From Triticum aestivum (Eukaryota; Streptophyta; Magnoliopsida; Poales; Poaceae), in the NCBI RefSeq assembly GCF_018294505.1, contig NC_057801.1:199024538-199088537 (forward strand): 64,000 bases of DNA, read 5' to 3'. Below are positions 22,657 to 35,928 of this stretch, piece after piece. Position numbers and translations under genes: made by a program. The notes beneath the pieces were generated by a model that was given only the letters and a program-made list of their open reading frames with translations, ran no database searches and was not told where the DNA came from. The stretch's first letter is position 1; the number at the start of each line of letters is the position of its first letter.

Positions 22657-23172
22657 CCAACTATACCAAGCTCCATTAAAAGAAACTATGTTAAAACTGC
22701 TTTATGTGATCTTGGAGCCGGTGTTAGTGTTATGCCTCTCTCTTTATATCGTAGACTTGATTTGAATAAGTTGACACCTACTGAAATCTCTTTGCAAATG
22801 GCCGATAAATCAACTGCTATACCGGTCGGTATTTGTGAGGATGTGCATGTTGTGGTTGCAAACGTTACTATTTTAACAGACTTTGATATTCTTGATATTC
22901 CCGAGGACGATAGTATTTCGATTATCCTTGGTAGACCCTTTTTGAATACTGCAGGGGCTGTTATTGATTGCAATAAAGGAAATGTCACTTTTCATGTTAA
23001 TGGTAATGAGCATACGGTACACTTTCCGAGGAAACAACCTCAAGTCCACAGTATCAATTCTATTGGAAAAATTTCAACTATTACTATTGGAGGTTTTGAA
23101 TTTCCTCTTCCTACTACCAAAAGAAATATGATATTCTTCTTGTTGGGGACATGCATATCCCCGTTGAGGTAA
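22657..23172 (+). pseudogene. G1 aspartic protease region
   Basis: Continues the gag frame from 290 in phase. It holds CDLGAGVSVMPLSLYRRL, the D-L-G-A form of the retropepsin active site seen in Athila-type elements, then a beta-rich region and IILGRPFLNTAGAVIDC, the second conserved protease block. The frame ends at 23172. No RT follows, so gag-protease is all of pol that this copy keeps. The protease would cut gag within particles. Confidence 0.8.
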
Positions 23173-23958
23173 CCTCATGTTATTCGAAAATTCTCCGGTT
23201 TCATGTTATTCGGAAGAAGTTTGTTAACAAGACTTTATCAACCTTGTTAGTGGATTCCTTTTGATGAGCATGAGATGGATGAAGTTAGAAGGCACAACTC
23301 TCTATACCCTCCTTTTACTTTCTGTTATTTAGATTAAATAAAGCAAAAATAGTATATATTTTTTCTGTCGGTTTCTTGATTTATCCATGCAATAAAAAAT
23401 ACCCCGAAAATAAAAGTTCTCCAAATGCCCTGAAAATGAAGTATGATTTTTTGTAGAATATTTAAGAATTTCTGGCACTGAGAACACACCAGGGGGCCCA
23501 CCATTTGGCCACGAGGGCACAGGGCGCACCCACCCCCTTGGGGCGCGCCCCCGGCCTCGTGGGCCCCACATAGACCCCCTCCACTTATTCCAGCACCCAC
23601 TCACTTCGTCTTCCTCCAGGAAAAAAAATCCTTCCATAGCTCAAACCTATGTTCTAGCTCATCTTGCTACCATTTTCGATCTCCTTGCTCAAAGCTCCAT
23701 TAACAAAACTTCTACGGTATGTGACTCCTCCAATGGTCCAATTAGTTTTTGTTCTAGTGCTTTATTTATTGCAAATTTTTGCTGCTAAGGTGACCCTGTT
23801 CTTGAGCTCGCATGTCAAATTTATATGGTCCAAAGTAGTTTTAATGCATGATATAGCCTCTAGGCACTTGTGGGAGTAGTTGCTATCAATCTTATTAAGT
23901 TTGGTTCACTTTTATTTTGAGTCACTAAAAATTTCAGAAATTTTCCAGAGAAAGAAAA
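23173..23958 (+). other. G1 spacer between protease and extra ORF
   Basis: AT-rich and non-coding. The stretch 23470-23600 is GC-rich with GGGCGCGCCC and resembles the leader part of related LTRs. The minus-strand open stretches here have no recognised motif. Confidence 0.5.
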
Positions 23959-25107
23959 ATGCATAGGAAAATGTACCAAGGTGGTTCCTCAAGGAAGCAA
24001 GGACCAGGGCTTGCGATATGTGAGCCGAACGATGAACCACCGAGGGAAGCTCAAGTTCGGCCTTGTGAATGGCAGTCAGAAGAGTTTATGGTCCAAGCCA
24101 GTTTCAAGGATGAATTTGACGCGTATGTGCGTAATGCTGATCTTGAGGACTTCGTGTCAGATAAGTGCCTACAGTACCACTACCTCACTGATTCCTTTCT
24201 GAGGAGGTTTAAATTTACATCCTTGCGCAATTCTCACACTGCTTTATTTGATCTTTATGATAAATCATATACCATGGACCTAGAAGATTTTAATACTGCT
24301 TGTAAACTCCCGTAGTGGGGCAACGTCAGTGAACCTCGCAAATCAGAATATAAAGACTTTCTTGCTAGTATCACTGTGGGGGAATCTAGAGAAATCACAC
24401 AAGCCACCATAGGGAGCATTCATTTCCCTTCCATACACTATTTTGCTCTCTTTATAGGTATATGCATTAACGGTAAAGATGAGGCTTGTCACATGTGCGT
24501 TTCAGATCTTAGTGTCCTCAAGAGTGCGGTATTAGGTGATAAACAATGTAACTTGGGGGCCAATGTTGCACGAAGGTTGCACCTTAATGGTAAGAATGGA
24601 GATTTGTTTGGTGAAATTTATGCAACTCGTGTAGCTAATTATCTTGGTGTACCCATACATGGAAATGACATGGAGTTGCCCCCTGCTTATCTAGATTATA
24701 GTGCTGTGGTTCACCATCAGTTTCTTGAGAGGAACGAACAGTTCCTCCAGTACCGACTAATCTTTGACAGATGGCGTACTGTCCATGTTGCTCTCCCTGC
24801 TCCTACTTTCTTTGATTTTCCGGCAAAAAGGAGATACTTTATAACCAGGGAGGAGGCGAACAAATATGAGAGGAAGCCGGAGGCAGGTCGTCTCCAAGCT
24901 GCAACTCTTCAGGCAGTAGCTGCAACATCTCAGTACAACCCCAGCTACGACTTTGGATATCCGCCAGGCCAGCAGTGGCCATATACCAACTTAGGCCAAA
25001 AGCCTAAGCTTGGGGGAGTACATATCTCCCACCGACATAACACTCATGTTGACACACTCATGCTAGTTGTCGGTGCTCATACTTTTTCATTGTACTATCC
25101 ATGCTAG
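23959..25107 (+). pseudogene. G1 extra ORF, 'putative plant transposon protein' type, one stop
   Basis: ATG 23959 to a stop at 25107 in one frame, broken by TAG at 24313-24315 in CKLP*WG, where relatives have glutamine (CAG to TAG). About 382 codons. A charged N-terminus (MHRKMYQGGSSRK) leads to a conserved block (FVSDKC, LRRFKFTS, LYDKSYTMDLEDF) and then VGESREITQATIG and HYFALFIGICIN. I know this protein as common in predicted proteomes of wheat and its relatives, always in elements of this type. Its place after pol is that of the Athila env-like ORF, but no signal peptide or membrane segment is visible. The C-terminal codons overlap a PPT-like copy at 25006-25019. Function unknown. Confidence 0.7.
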
Positions 25108-27002
25108 TTTATTTCCTTTTCTTGCTTTCTTCTTGTGTGTTTGAAAAAACTTAAGAAAAACAAAAAAATTAGTTGTAGCCTTTAGCTAGTTTACTTTCCA
25201 TACTTGTAGTAGTAATATTAAAAGAAAACCCAAAAAGATTTCTCATTCTTCTTTTGCTTGTTGGCAGCTTTCCCGTGTAAATAGTTTTATTTCTTTTCTT
25301 TCCTTTGGGGGCCGAGAGGAGAAGACCACGATGAAAATGTTGAGTGGCTCTCATATGCATTATTGTTGATCTAACCAAGAGCCCATATTACCTTGTCTTC
25401 TCCTTTGTATTAAATGCTTGCAGATTCTAGCTTAGTCCAATGCACGTGCACTATTATTATTATCCACACTGTTCGGTCGTGCGAGTGAAAGGCAATAATG
25501 ACGATATATGATGGACTGATTGAGATGAGAAAAGCTGGTATGAACTCGACCTATCTTGTTTTTGTAAATATGATTAGTCCACCGTTCCTATTTCAGCCCA
25601 TTATGGATGAAACATGTTTGCAATGACAATTAGAGATTATAGTTGCTCATGCCATGCTTAATTAGCTAGGAGTTTATAATGGTTTACCTTCCGTGCCAAC
25701 ATGCTATTAAAACGGTTGTGATGTGGTATGATAGGGTGGTATCCTCCTTTTAATGATTCGAGTGGCTTGACTTGGCACATGTTCACGCATGTAGTTGAAA
25801 CAAAATCAACATAGCCTCCACGATATTTATGTTCATGGTGATTTATATTCTACTCATGCTTGCACTCATTGTTGATTAATCTTAATGCATGTTCATGATT
25901 GTTGTCGCTCTCTAGTTGGTCGCTTCCCAGTCTCTTTCTAGCCTTCACTTGTACTAAGCGGGAATACTGCTTGTGCATCCACTTCCATAAACCCCAAAGT
26001 TATTCCATATGAGTCCACCATACCTTCCTATATACGGTATCTACCTGCCGTTCCAAGTAAATTTGTATGTGCCAAACTCTAAACCTTCAAATGAAATTCT
26101 GTTTTGTATGCTCGAATAGCTCATGTATCAACTAGGGTTGTCTATATCTTCCATGCTAGGTGGGTTATCCTCACGATGAGTGGACTCCGCTCATCACTCA
26201 TGAGAAAATGGCCGGTAACCGGGATGCCCAGTCCCATGCTTAAATCAAATCAAAATAATTGCAAACAAAACTCCCCCAGGATTGTTGTTAGTTGGACGGC
26301 ACCCGTTGTTTTGGACAAGCCATGGATTGATGTTTGTTGGCGGTGGGGGAGTATAAACTTTACCATTCTGTTTGGGAACCGCCTATAATGTGTGTAGCAT
26401 GGAAGATATCGAGATCTCTTGGTTGTTATGTTGACAATGAAAGTATACCGCTCAAAATATTATTTATCTCTATTTCAAAACTCGAGCTCTGGCACCTCTG
26501 CAATCCCTGCTTCCCTCTGTGAAGGGACTATCTATTTACTTTTATATTGAGTCATCATCCTCTTATTAAAAAGCACCAGTTGGAGAGCACCGCTGTCATT
26601 TGCATGCATTGCTATTAATTTACATTGAGTATGAGTGGATCTCTTTTACCATGAATTACAATGTCTAGTCAGTCCTTGATCTTCAGGGGTGCTCTGCATT
26701 TATGTTTTGGGTCTCAGAAAGGGCTAGCGAGATACCATCTTATTATATCATATTATGATTGTTTTGAGAAAGTGTTGTCATCCGAGATTTCTTTATTATT
26801 GCTTGCTAATTGATTATCCCATTGATATGAGTAAACATGAGACCCAAATGTTATTATGAATATGGTTAGTTCATAATCTTTGCTGAAAACTTGAATGCTG
26901 GCTTTACATATTTGCAACAACAAGATCAAACAGAGTTTGTAAAAGTTTTTCTTTATCACTTTCAGTTTGTCAACTGAATTGCTTGAGGACAAGCAAAGGT
27001 TT
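25108..27002 (+). other. G1 long 3' non-coding region
   Basis: About 1.9 kb with no supported coding region, between the extra ORF and the PPT. Typical of Athila-type elements. I see no nested element in it. Confidence 0.6.
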
Positions 27003-27016
27003 AAGCTTGGGGGAGT
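27003..27016 (+). promoter_or_regulatory. G1 polypurine tract
   Basis: AAGCTTGGGGGAGT directly before the LTR start TGATACG. The same 14 bases occur at 25006-25019. It would prime plus-strand DNA synthesis. Confidence 0.8.
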
Positions 27017-28406
27017 TGATACGTCTCCAACGTATCTATTTTTCCAAACACTTTTACCCTTGTTTTGGACTCTAACTTGCATGATTTGAATGGAACTAAC
27101 CCGGACTGACGCTCTTTTCAGCAGAACTGCCATGGTGTTATTTTTGTACAGAAATAAAAGTTCTCAGAATGACCTGAAAATCCACGGAGACACGTTTTGG
27201 AATTAATAAAAAATATTAGCGAAAGAATCAGTGTCAGGGGGCCCAAACTCTGTCCACGATGGTGCAGGGCGCCCCCCCCCCCCGCCTCGTGGCCCCCCTG
27301 GGACTCCACCGACCTCAACCCCAACTCCATATATTCACTTTCGGGGAGAAAAAAAACAGAGAGAAGGATTCATCATGTTTTATGACACGGAGCCGCCGCC
27401 AAGCCCTAATCTTCCTCGGAAGGGCTGATCTGGAGTCCGTTCGGGGCTCCGGGGAGGGGAATCCGTCGCCATCGTCATCATCAACCATCCTCCATCACCA
27501 ATTTTCATGATGCTCACCGCCGTGCGTGAGTAATCCCATCGTAGGCTTGCTGGATGGTGATGGGTTGGATGAGATTTACCATGTAAGCGAGTTAGTTTTG
27601 TTAGGGTTTGATCCCTAGTATCCATCATGTTCTAAGATTGATGTTGCTATGACTTTGCCATGCTTAATGCTTGTCACTAGGCCCCGAGTGCCATGATTTC
27701 AGATCTGAACCTATTATGTTTTTATGAATATATGTGAGTTCTTGATCCTATCTTGCAAGTCAATAGTCACCTACTATGTGTTATGATCCGGCAACCCCGA
27801 AGTGACAATAATCGGGACCACTCCCGGTGATGACCGTAGTTTGAGGAGTTCATGTATTCACTAAGTGTTAATGCTTTGGTCTGGTACTCTATTAAAAGGA
27901 GGCCTTAATATCCCTTAGTTTCCAATAGGACCCCGCTGCCACGGGAGGGTAGGACAAAAGATGTCATGCAAGTTCTTTTCCATAAGCACGTATGACTATA
28001 TTCGGAATACATGCCTACATTACATTGATGAACTGGAGCTAGTTCTGTGTCACCCTATGTTATAAATGTTACATGAGCAATCGCATCAGACATAATTATC
28101 CATCACTAATCCATTGCTTACGAGCTTTTCACATATTGATCTTTGCTTAGTTACTTCTCCGTTGTCACTGTTACGATTACTACAAAACTGCTACTGTTAC
28201 TTTGCCACTGTTACCATTACTTTCATACTACTTTGCTACTAAATATTTTGCTGTAGATATGAAGTCTTTCAGGTGTGGTTGAATTGACAACTCAATTGCT
28301 AATACTTGAGAATATTCTTTGGCTCGCCTTGTGTCGAATCAATAATTTTGGGTTGAATACTCTACCCTCGAAAATAATTGTGATCCCCTATACTTGTGGG
28401 TTATCA
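27017..28406 (+). repeat. G1 3' LTR
   Basis: 1,390 bp, from TGATACGTCTCC to GGGTTATCA. Near the start, GATACGT and ACGTATC form an inverted repeat. A G/C-rich leader and CATATATTC (about 27327) suggest a promoter in the first third. The next bases, CCTTT (28407-28411), should be the TSD, whose partner is outside the window. Confidence 0.88.
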
Positions 28407-28554
28407 CCTTTCTCAAGAGGTTCTTGATGGTGATCAAAGATGACCTACTGGCCGCGGTAAGTTGCGTGCAACCACTACGTGGGCACAATTGGCATTTACT
28501 GAACATGGCTAACATAGTTCTACTACCGAAGAGATATGAGGATCAGGAGGCTAG
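28407..28554 (+). pseudogene. LINE L1 RT fragment trapped between G1 and H
   Basis: A 148-bp piece of a LINE reverse transcriptase, reading LRGHNWHLLNMANIVLLPK, the block just before the RT motif FRPISLMHS. The frame is picked up at 54138, where FRPISL follows. The piece ends with the H TSD GCTAG (28550-28554). Everything 5' of it (ORF1, endonuclease, start of RT) lies left of the window beyond G1. Confidence 0.8.
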
Positions 28555-31287
28555 TGTGATGCCCCCGATTCAATCGTACACTAATCATACACACAAATGT
28601 GTACGATCAAGATCAGGGACTCACGAGAAGATATCACAACACAACTCTAGACACAACTAAAATAATACAAGCTTTATATTACAAGCCAGGGGACTCGAGG
28701 GCTCGAATACAAGCTCGATACACAAGAGTCAGCGGAAGCAACAATATCTGAGTACAGACATAAGTTAAACAAGACTGACTTAAGAAGGCTAGCACAAAAG
28801 GCAACACGATCGAAGAGGCAAGGCCTCCTGCCTGGGAGCTCCTAACTACTCCTGGTCATCGGCGGTCTCCATGTAGCAGTATCCGTCAGCGGTGGCATCT
28901 GGCTCCAGGGATCCACCATCCGGTTGCATCAACCGGAAAGAAGAAAGAAGGAGGAAAAGGGGTAGCAAAGCAACCATGAGTATTCATCCAAAGTACTCGC
29001 AAGCATCAGATCTATACTAAGTATGCACTGGTATCAAATGGAAGGTTTGTATCTGTGGACTAAACTTCAGCATGCCAAAATAGAGGGGAAGGCCTGGCCT
29101 ATCGAAGACTAGCATCTTCAAGCAGCTCTAAGCATCCTGCAGCATGTAGAAGAGTAAAGAATAGCATTTTAATAATTAACAAACATGTTGTAGAACCAAT
29201 GCCCAGAGATCCTTCCCCGACTCCCTGCAGGAAAGCAATCTCGGAGCCACATATCCATCACATATCTCAAGTATCCATTTTTAGTTATATAAGATTAGGA
29301 TACAAGTCTGAACGTCCATTACCGTGGACAGGGTATTCGAATATATATCTTCCCTGAAGGGGTGCACCACGTTACCCAACACGCTCGATCACTCTGGCCG
29401 GACACACCTTTCTGGGGTCAATGCCCGGCCTCGGAAGATCAACACGTCGCAGCCCTACCTAGGCTCAGCAGAGAGGTCCCCGCCGGTCTACATCCTAAGC
29501 ACTCCGGGGTCTTGGGCCCATCGCCCGCAGCACTCCGGGTCATTGTGTGCAGGGTGGATACCAGCACCGCCTCGGATGGCCAGCACGATCCGACCGTGCC
29601 ACAATGTTGAACTGGACGTCTGACAGAGCTTCGGCTGATACTGCGACATCGAGGCCCATATCAATTCTCGCATGGTGGTTAGTGTGTAAAGGCCAGAGGC
29701 CAACTCAGGACAAATACCCAAACTTGTTAGTGCATTGGGGGATCGCGGAGACAAGCAGAGACTCACGATAAGGTGACCCCGTCGCCTTGTCTCATGGACT
29801 TACGGCAAGGGCCCAGATTGCCCGGCCGTGCCACGTGGAAAACTCGCGGGTGCTCAACGGGCCCACCCAACTTTCAATCAACTCGCGGGTACCCGTCAGG
29901 GCCGACCCGACTTCAACAATGGTCTCAAGTAAGTCAAGGTAACCACGTGTCCAAACATCAAGGGGAAAACCCGAGGAATCACCCACGGAGGATTCCAATC
30001 GATGTAATCATCAAGGTGAACGTAAGAGGATCCATCCTCGAGGTTCACACTTGAGGTGTTGCACGACCGAGCCGTATCGGGAATGGTGAATGAGGAACCA
30101 CCCTCGTTGACCACGACCGAATAGCTACACTACAGAATTATCATCAGGAGTGCATTATGAGGGATCACCCTCGGCACTCGATAGTAGCTCTACAGTGTCG
30201 AGCAACTAAAGGGGCATGATGTGATGTGAGGTGTCAGGCTCTGGTCATCGATCACGTTGATCGAGTCATCGGAGATGAAGCAGGGGCAACAAGGACAATG
30301 TGGGGGTCACTGATGGATCACTAACCAACCTATACTAAGCAGTTTAGGATAAGCAGGTAAGGTACAATGAGCAGGTTACAAAAGCAGGCTATGCATCAGA
30401 ATAGGAGCAAAAAATAACAATAGCAAAATCTAATGCAAGCATGAGAGACTGGAATGGGCGATATCGGGATGATCAGGGGGGGCTTGCCTGGTTGCTCAGA
30501 CAAGAAGGAGGGTCGTCGTCAACGTAGTCGATCACAGGGGCATCAACAACGGTCTCGAGGTCTACCAGAGAAGAAGAGGGGGAGGAAACAGTAAATACAC
30601 GCAAACATATGCATAACATGACAATAAGCGATGCTAGAGGTGTTCTAACGCAGTGCTACACGACACCGGTAAAGGGGAACAACATCCGGGAAAGTTTTCC
30701 TGGTTCTGGACGTGTGTGAGACAGAAGAACCAGAGGGGAAAGGTTGCATGTTCGCTATGCTAGGAACGTGTGGCGGACAAACAGACCGTGTGTTTGGATT
30801 CGTCTCGTTGTTCTGAGCAACTTTCATGTAGAAAACTTTTTCATCCGAGTTATAGTTTAATTTTCAAAGTTTTATTACTATTGTGAAATTAATTTTAATT
30901 CAAAAATAAATGCTAAAATGCTAGGCGCACCCAGCACAGTGTACACAGAAGTGTACCCATTGGCTGATAGGTGGGCCAGGGGGTCCCAATTGAGGGGGGG
31001 GGGCTTTTCTCCTTTTTTATTTTTTTTAAATATATGCTTTAAATAGATTAGGGCATTAAACCACTCTGCAAAAATGTTGGTTCACCACCAATATTAAGGA
31101 GTGCATATTTGTCACACGATCAACATTTTAGTTTCATTTTTGACAAAGTTTGAATTTTGACTTTAAACTCGATTTTGAATCTAAGTTTGAACTAAGATTT
31201 GGATCAAGCGAGGATTACTAACAGTAATCGTGGTGACATGGCAACATTAGCTGAGGATTACTGTAGCTTAATTATTCGGGCGTCACA
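28555..31287 (-). repeat. H 3' LTR (minus orientation)
   Basis: 2,733 bp and uninterrupted. Matches 33747-35928 plus 53584-54137 with only scattered differences. The uninterrupted GGGGAAAGGTTGCATG near 30740 shows what the S2 insertion site looked like. Open stretches inside it are shared with the other LTR only because the LTRs are copies. Confidence 0.85.
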
Positions 31288-33746
31288 ATTCTCCTCCACT
31301 ACAAGAAATCTCGTCCCGAGATTTCCGTGGTGAAGTAAGGGGGAAAGACTCGAGAAGGACAGAGCTCATCACAAGATAGGTACCTGAGGGCTATCTCACT
31401 GAACGTGGCATAGAGGTATCTCTCGAGTTGAAATTTAAGGGAGTCATTGAGAGCAAGATAAGAAGGTGTAATAAGAAGGTTCAACCGGGTAGGCAATCGT
31501 TCGTTGCCTGAAATAGAGGGTGAAAGGGGTTCAGAGCAATGGGAATAAGTATTGCGTCTGATACCAAAATTGATCACTAGGAAGGTAGCTCGTGATTTAC
31601 ATACGAAGCCAAGTGCAAAGAATATTTCGGAGTCAAGGTTGTACAGGAGAGTCAGGTTTCGATCCTGTGGGACTGTGGGTTATGGGCCCACCATGTGGGT
31701 TAAAAGCAGGAAGGGTGCTAACATTTTGCATGGTCATGATATCAAGGCAGTTCAGAGGATAGCTTGTGAGTTATGTTGGGAATAACATTGGTACCAAGGG
31801 CGAGGGATGAAGAGAACCATTTTCCTGCTCATTGAAACGAGGCGGACCAATAGGCAAACTTCTCATCCATCGGTAGTTACCGAAATGTCACCCACAATAT
31901 AGTAACAAGGTCTTACTAACAGAGTTTGTACACCGAGGTGTTCACATAAGCAAGGAATTACCACTACTTAGATATGTTAGGTTATAAGAAAGGTTTAAAC
32001 CAAGCAATGGAAAGGCAAGTGTAGATTTGAATCAGTTATCGGTGTTCTCGAGTTTCTAACAACTTAGAACCCGTGGAAACTTGGAATTGGCAAGAAATAA
32101 TAGTTGATGAAGAACTCATAAGAAGTTATGTAGTTCCGTGATATTCTTGAGATACCGGAGGGTAATACTTGAAGGTAGAACAAGATAGAGGTTGGACAGG
32201 TGAAAAGATCTGCAGAAGACAAGTACTTTAACTTTTCCGAGAAATGGGATCAAAGAAGAACAATATGGTCGAAACCACGGTTGCAAAGGACCAATTCACC
32301 GATACCGAATGATATTATATCAAGGAATATTTATTATTACAAGAAGCTTCCATGATAAGTTCCACATCGGGTCCATGGGCATGAACACAAAGGCTCAAGG
32401 TCGACTCCCACTTCTCTAATGCACAACTTTCCATTCACTTCTCGCATTCAAAGAAGTTGTAGTGTTGAAATTTCACCTAACGGAAAGCCAGTAGAGTATA
32501 ACCCGCATAACTTTCAAGTCCACGTGGATTTAGGGAAGACATAGATTCAAACCATAGGGACATCTTAGGAACATATACCACAAACTTCACGAGTAAATAA
32601 CTCAAGCCCGGAAGTAGCGTATGGTTGACAAGAGCGGGGATACAATTTACCAAATGCATTATGTATCCGAGGAAAGGCTCTCAAGGTTATTGAATATGAA
32701 GGACGCTGTTGGATAAAACCCAACAAAGGATATGGTGGTCCACAAGGGATCTGATGTCAGTATCGGTTCTCACCCAGAAGAAGAAAGAATGCAAGGATAT
32801 CAGATTATAGAAACAACTGAATAATTCAAAGCTTAACTGCAAAGGAATTATGATTTCCAAGACAGTGGATCAGAAGTAGAGGCTCTGATCAAAGACAAGT
32901 AAGTTGAATAGACATAGATCGACAATCAATCAAGGTTTGATTTGTCGAACACTAGCTCATGTCCAGGAGTGAAGTCTGAGCCGATGGGAAGAATTCTAAT
33001 TTTGATTGAAGATTGCGAGCATTCACAAACACATCGAATCAGTTGCTCAAAATTATGATGACACAGGTTGCTAAAGAGCATTGCTGGACATATGGAAGTA
33101 ACCATAGTGTAAGCAGGTAAGGAGGAACGAGGGTAATAGGCTACTGAGGAGTTTCGGAAGATCAAATAACATTCCAAAGAATTTTGTGAAACACATGAAC
33201 AACTATGGACAAACGGATACTCGACAAGCACGAGTAATTATCCGTAGGGGTATTCATGTGGTAAAGGACTGCAAGATAACAAGTATAAAGGATCCTCGGA
33301 ACATCGGAGAATATTTCAGGACATCTTGTCATAACAAGAGCAACTGGGGATGAAGGTATGAATGACAACATAGGTATTTACGCCTAAGGATTTATCGATG
33401 GTAGGGATCGCAACGGCAAAGGGTACAAGGGACTCGGTGAAACATCGGAGAGTATCTTCAGAATCTTTTGGTACACAAAGCAATCATCTAGAGTGAGGGG
33501 CTCTCCGGGAGAAGGTATTGACGAGATCCTAGAGTTAGAGTTAACAAAATCATTTAACCCGAATAGAAGAGAGATCAGAGTCCCAGAGTATAAATGAGGA
33601 GTAAAAGATCCTAATACCACCCAATGGCGACGTGGGCCCGTAAGCCACACAGCCATGTTAGTAAAACAATTTTTCAAGCACTAGACTCAACTTCGGCCAG
33701 GAGTTGGAAAGGGGGATCCTACAGGCAATCGGCTCTGATACTAACT
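31288..33746 (-). other. H internal domain, no coding region recognised
   Basis: 2.46 kb. Holds a PPT-like tract at its left end and a PBS at 33732-33743, both for minus-strand replication. The longest minus-strand open stretches (for example 33384-33677 and 32926-33231) have no gag, protease, RT or integrase motif. I cannot say what it encodes, if anything. Confidence 0.6.
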
Positions 33747-35928
33747 TGTGACGCCCCCGATTCAATCGTACACTAATCATACACACAAATGTGTATGATC
33801 AAGATCAGGGACTCACAGGAAGATATCACAACACAAATAAAATAATGCAAGCTTTATATTACAAGCCACGGGCCTCAAGGGCTCGAATATAAGCTCAATA
33901 CACAAGAGTCAGCGGAAGCAACAATATCTGAGTACAGACATAAGTTAAACAAGACTGCCTTAAGAAGGCTAGCACAAAAAGAAACATGATCGAAGAGGCA
34001 AGGCCTCCTGCCTGGGACCTCCTAACTACTCCTGGTCGTCGGCGGTCTCCACGTAGCAATATCCGTCAGTGGTGGCATCTGGCTCCAAGGATCCACCATC
34101 TGGTTGCATCAACCAGAAAGAAGAAAGAAGGAGGAAAAGGGGTAGCAAAGCAACCGTGATTACTCATCCAAAGTACTCGCAAGCATCATATCTATACTAA
34201 GTATGCACTAGTATCAAATGGAAGGTTTGTATCTGTGGACTAAACTGCAGCATGCCAGAATAGAGGGGAAGGCCTAGCCTATCAAAGACTAGCATCTTCA
34301 AGCAGCTCCAAGCATCTTGCAGCATGTAGAAGAGTAAAGAATAGCATTTTAATAATTAACAAACATGTTGTAGAACCAACGCCCAGAGATCCTTCCCCGA
34401 CTCCCTGCGGGAAAGCAATCTCGAAGCCACATATCCATCACATATCTCAAGTATCCATTTCTAGTTATATAAGATCATGATACAAGTCTGAACGTCCATT
34501 ACCGTGGACAGGGTATTCGAATATATATCTTTCCTGAAGGGGTGCACCATGTTACCCAACACGCTCGATCACTCTGGCCGGACACACCTTTCTGGGGTCA
34601 ATACCCGGCCTCGGAAGATCAACACGTCGCAGCCCTACCTAGGCACAGCAGAGAGGTCCCCGCCGGTCTACATCCTAAGCATTCCGGGGTCTTGGGCACA
34701 TCGCCTGCAACACTCTGGGTCATTGTGTGCAGGGTGGATACCAGCACCGCCTTGGATTGCCAGCACGATCCGACCGTGCCACAATGCTGAACTGGACATC
34801 TGACAAAGCTTCGGCTGATACTGCGACGTCAAGGCCCATATCTATTCTCGCGTGGTGGTTAGTGCGTAAAGGCCAGAGGCCAACTCAGAACAAATACCCA
34901 AACCTGTTAGTGCATTGGGGGCTTGCGGAAACAAGCAGAGACTCATGATAAGGTGACCCCGTCGCCCCGTCTCATGGACTTAGGGCAAGGGCCCAGACTG
35001 CCCGGCCGTGCCATGTGGAAAACTCGCGGGTGCTCAACGGGCCTGCCCGACTTTCACATCAACTTGCGGGTACCCCGCAGGGCCGACCCGACTTCAACAA
35101 TGGTCTCAAGTAAGTCAAGGTAACCGTGTGTCCAAACATCAAGGGGAAAACCCGAGGAATCACCCACGGAGGATCCCACTCGATGTAATCATCAAGGTGA
35201 ATGTAAGAGGATCCAGCCTTGAGGTTCACACTTGAGGTGTTGCACGACCGAGCCATATCGGGAATGGTGAGCGAGGAACCACCCTCGTTGACCATGACCG
35301 AATAGCTACACTACAGAAGTATCATCCAGAATGCGTTATGAGGGTTCACCCTCGACACTCGATAGTAGCTCTGCAGTGTCGAGCAACTAAAGGGGCGTGA
35401 TGTGATGTGAGGTGTCAGGCTCTGGTCATCGATGACGTTTATCGAGTCATCGGAGATGAAGCAGGGGCAACAAGGACAATGTGGGGGTCATTGATGGATC
35501 ACTAACCAACCTATACTAAGCAGTTTAGGATAAGCAGGTAAGGTACAATGAGCAGGTTACAAAAGAAGGCTATGCATCAGAATAGGAGCAAACAACAACA
35601 ATAGCAAAATCTAATGCAAGCATGAGAGAATGGAATGGGCGATATCGAGATGATCAAGGGGGGGGGTCTTGCCTGGTTGCTCAGACAAGAAGGAGGGTCG
35701 TCATTGACGTAGTCGATCACAGGGGCATCAGCAGCAGTCTCGAGGTCTACCAGAGAAGAAGAGGGGGAAGAAACAGTAAATACACGCAAACATATGCATA
35801 ACATGACAATAAGCGATGCTAGAGGTGTTCTAACGCAGTGCTACACGATACCGATAAAGGGGAACAACATCCGGGAAAGTTTTCCCGGTTCCGAACGTCT
35901 GTCAGACAGATGAACCGGAGGGGAAAGG
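33747..35928 (-). repeat. H 5' LTR, first part on the plus map (continues at 53584)
   Basis: Starts TGTGACGCCCCC. Ends at AAAGG (35924-35928), the TSD of S2. With 53589-54137 it totals about 2,731 bp, matching the 3' LTR. Confidence 0.85.

Larger units (their letters stand above)
1..28406 (+). mobile_element. G1: Athila-type Gypsy LTR retrotransposon (WHAM/Sabrina-like), left end outside window
   Basis: Only the 3' LTR (27017-28406) is in the window; the 5' LTR and start of gag lie to the left. The internal domain is split by M1 at 291-22656: the gag-protease frame stops at CCAAC (286-290) and resumes in the same frame at CCAAC (22657-22661). After the protease there is no reverse transcriptase or integrase, only an extra ORF (23959-25107) and a long non-coding stretch, so this copy is non-autonomous. 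The LTR starts TGATACGTCTCC and ends GGGTTATCA, and a PPT precedes it. The element sits in LINE L1, whose RT frame starts again at 28407. The family label is from memory of Triticeae LTRs and is less certain than the structure. Confidence 0.85.

Noticed and set aside
29324..29623. A 99-codon ORF also found at 34504-34803, looking like a conserved gene
   Set aside because: Both lie in the two H LTRs, which are copies of each other. No motif is recognised.
28555..35928. Direct repeat of 28555-31287 and 33747-35928 read as a tandem segmental duplication
   Set aside because: TSD, PBS, PPT and terminal inverted repeats show an LTR pair, with the second copy split by S2.
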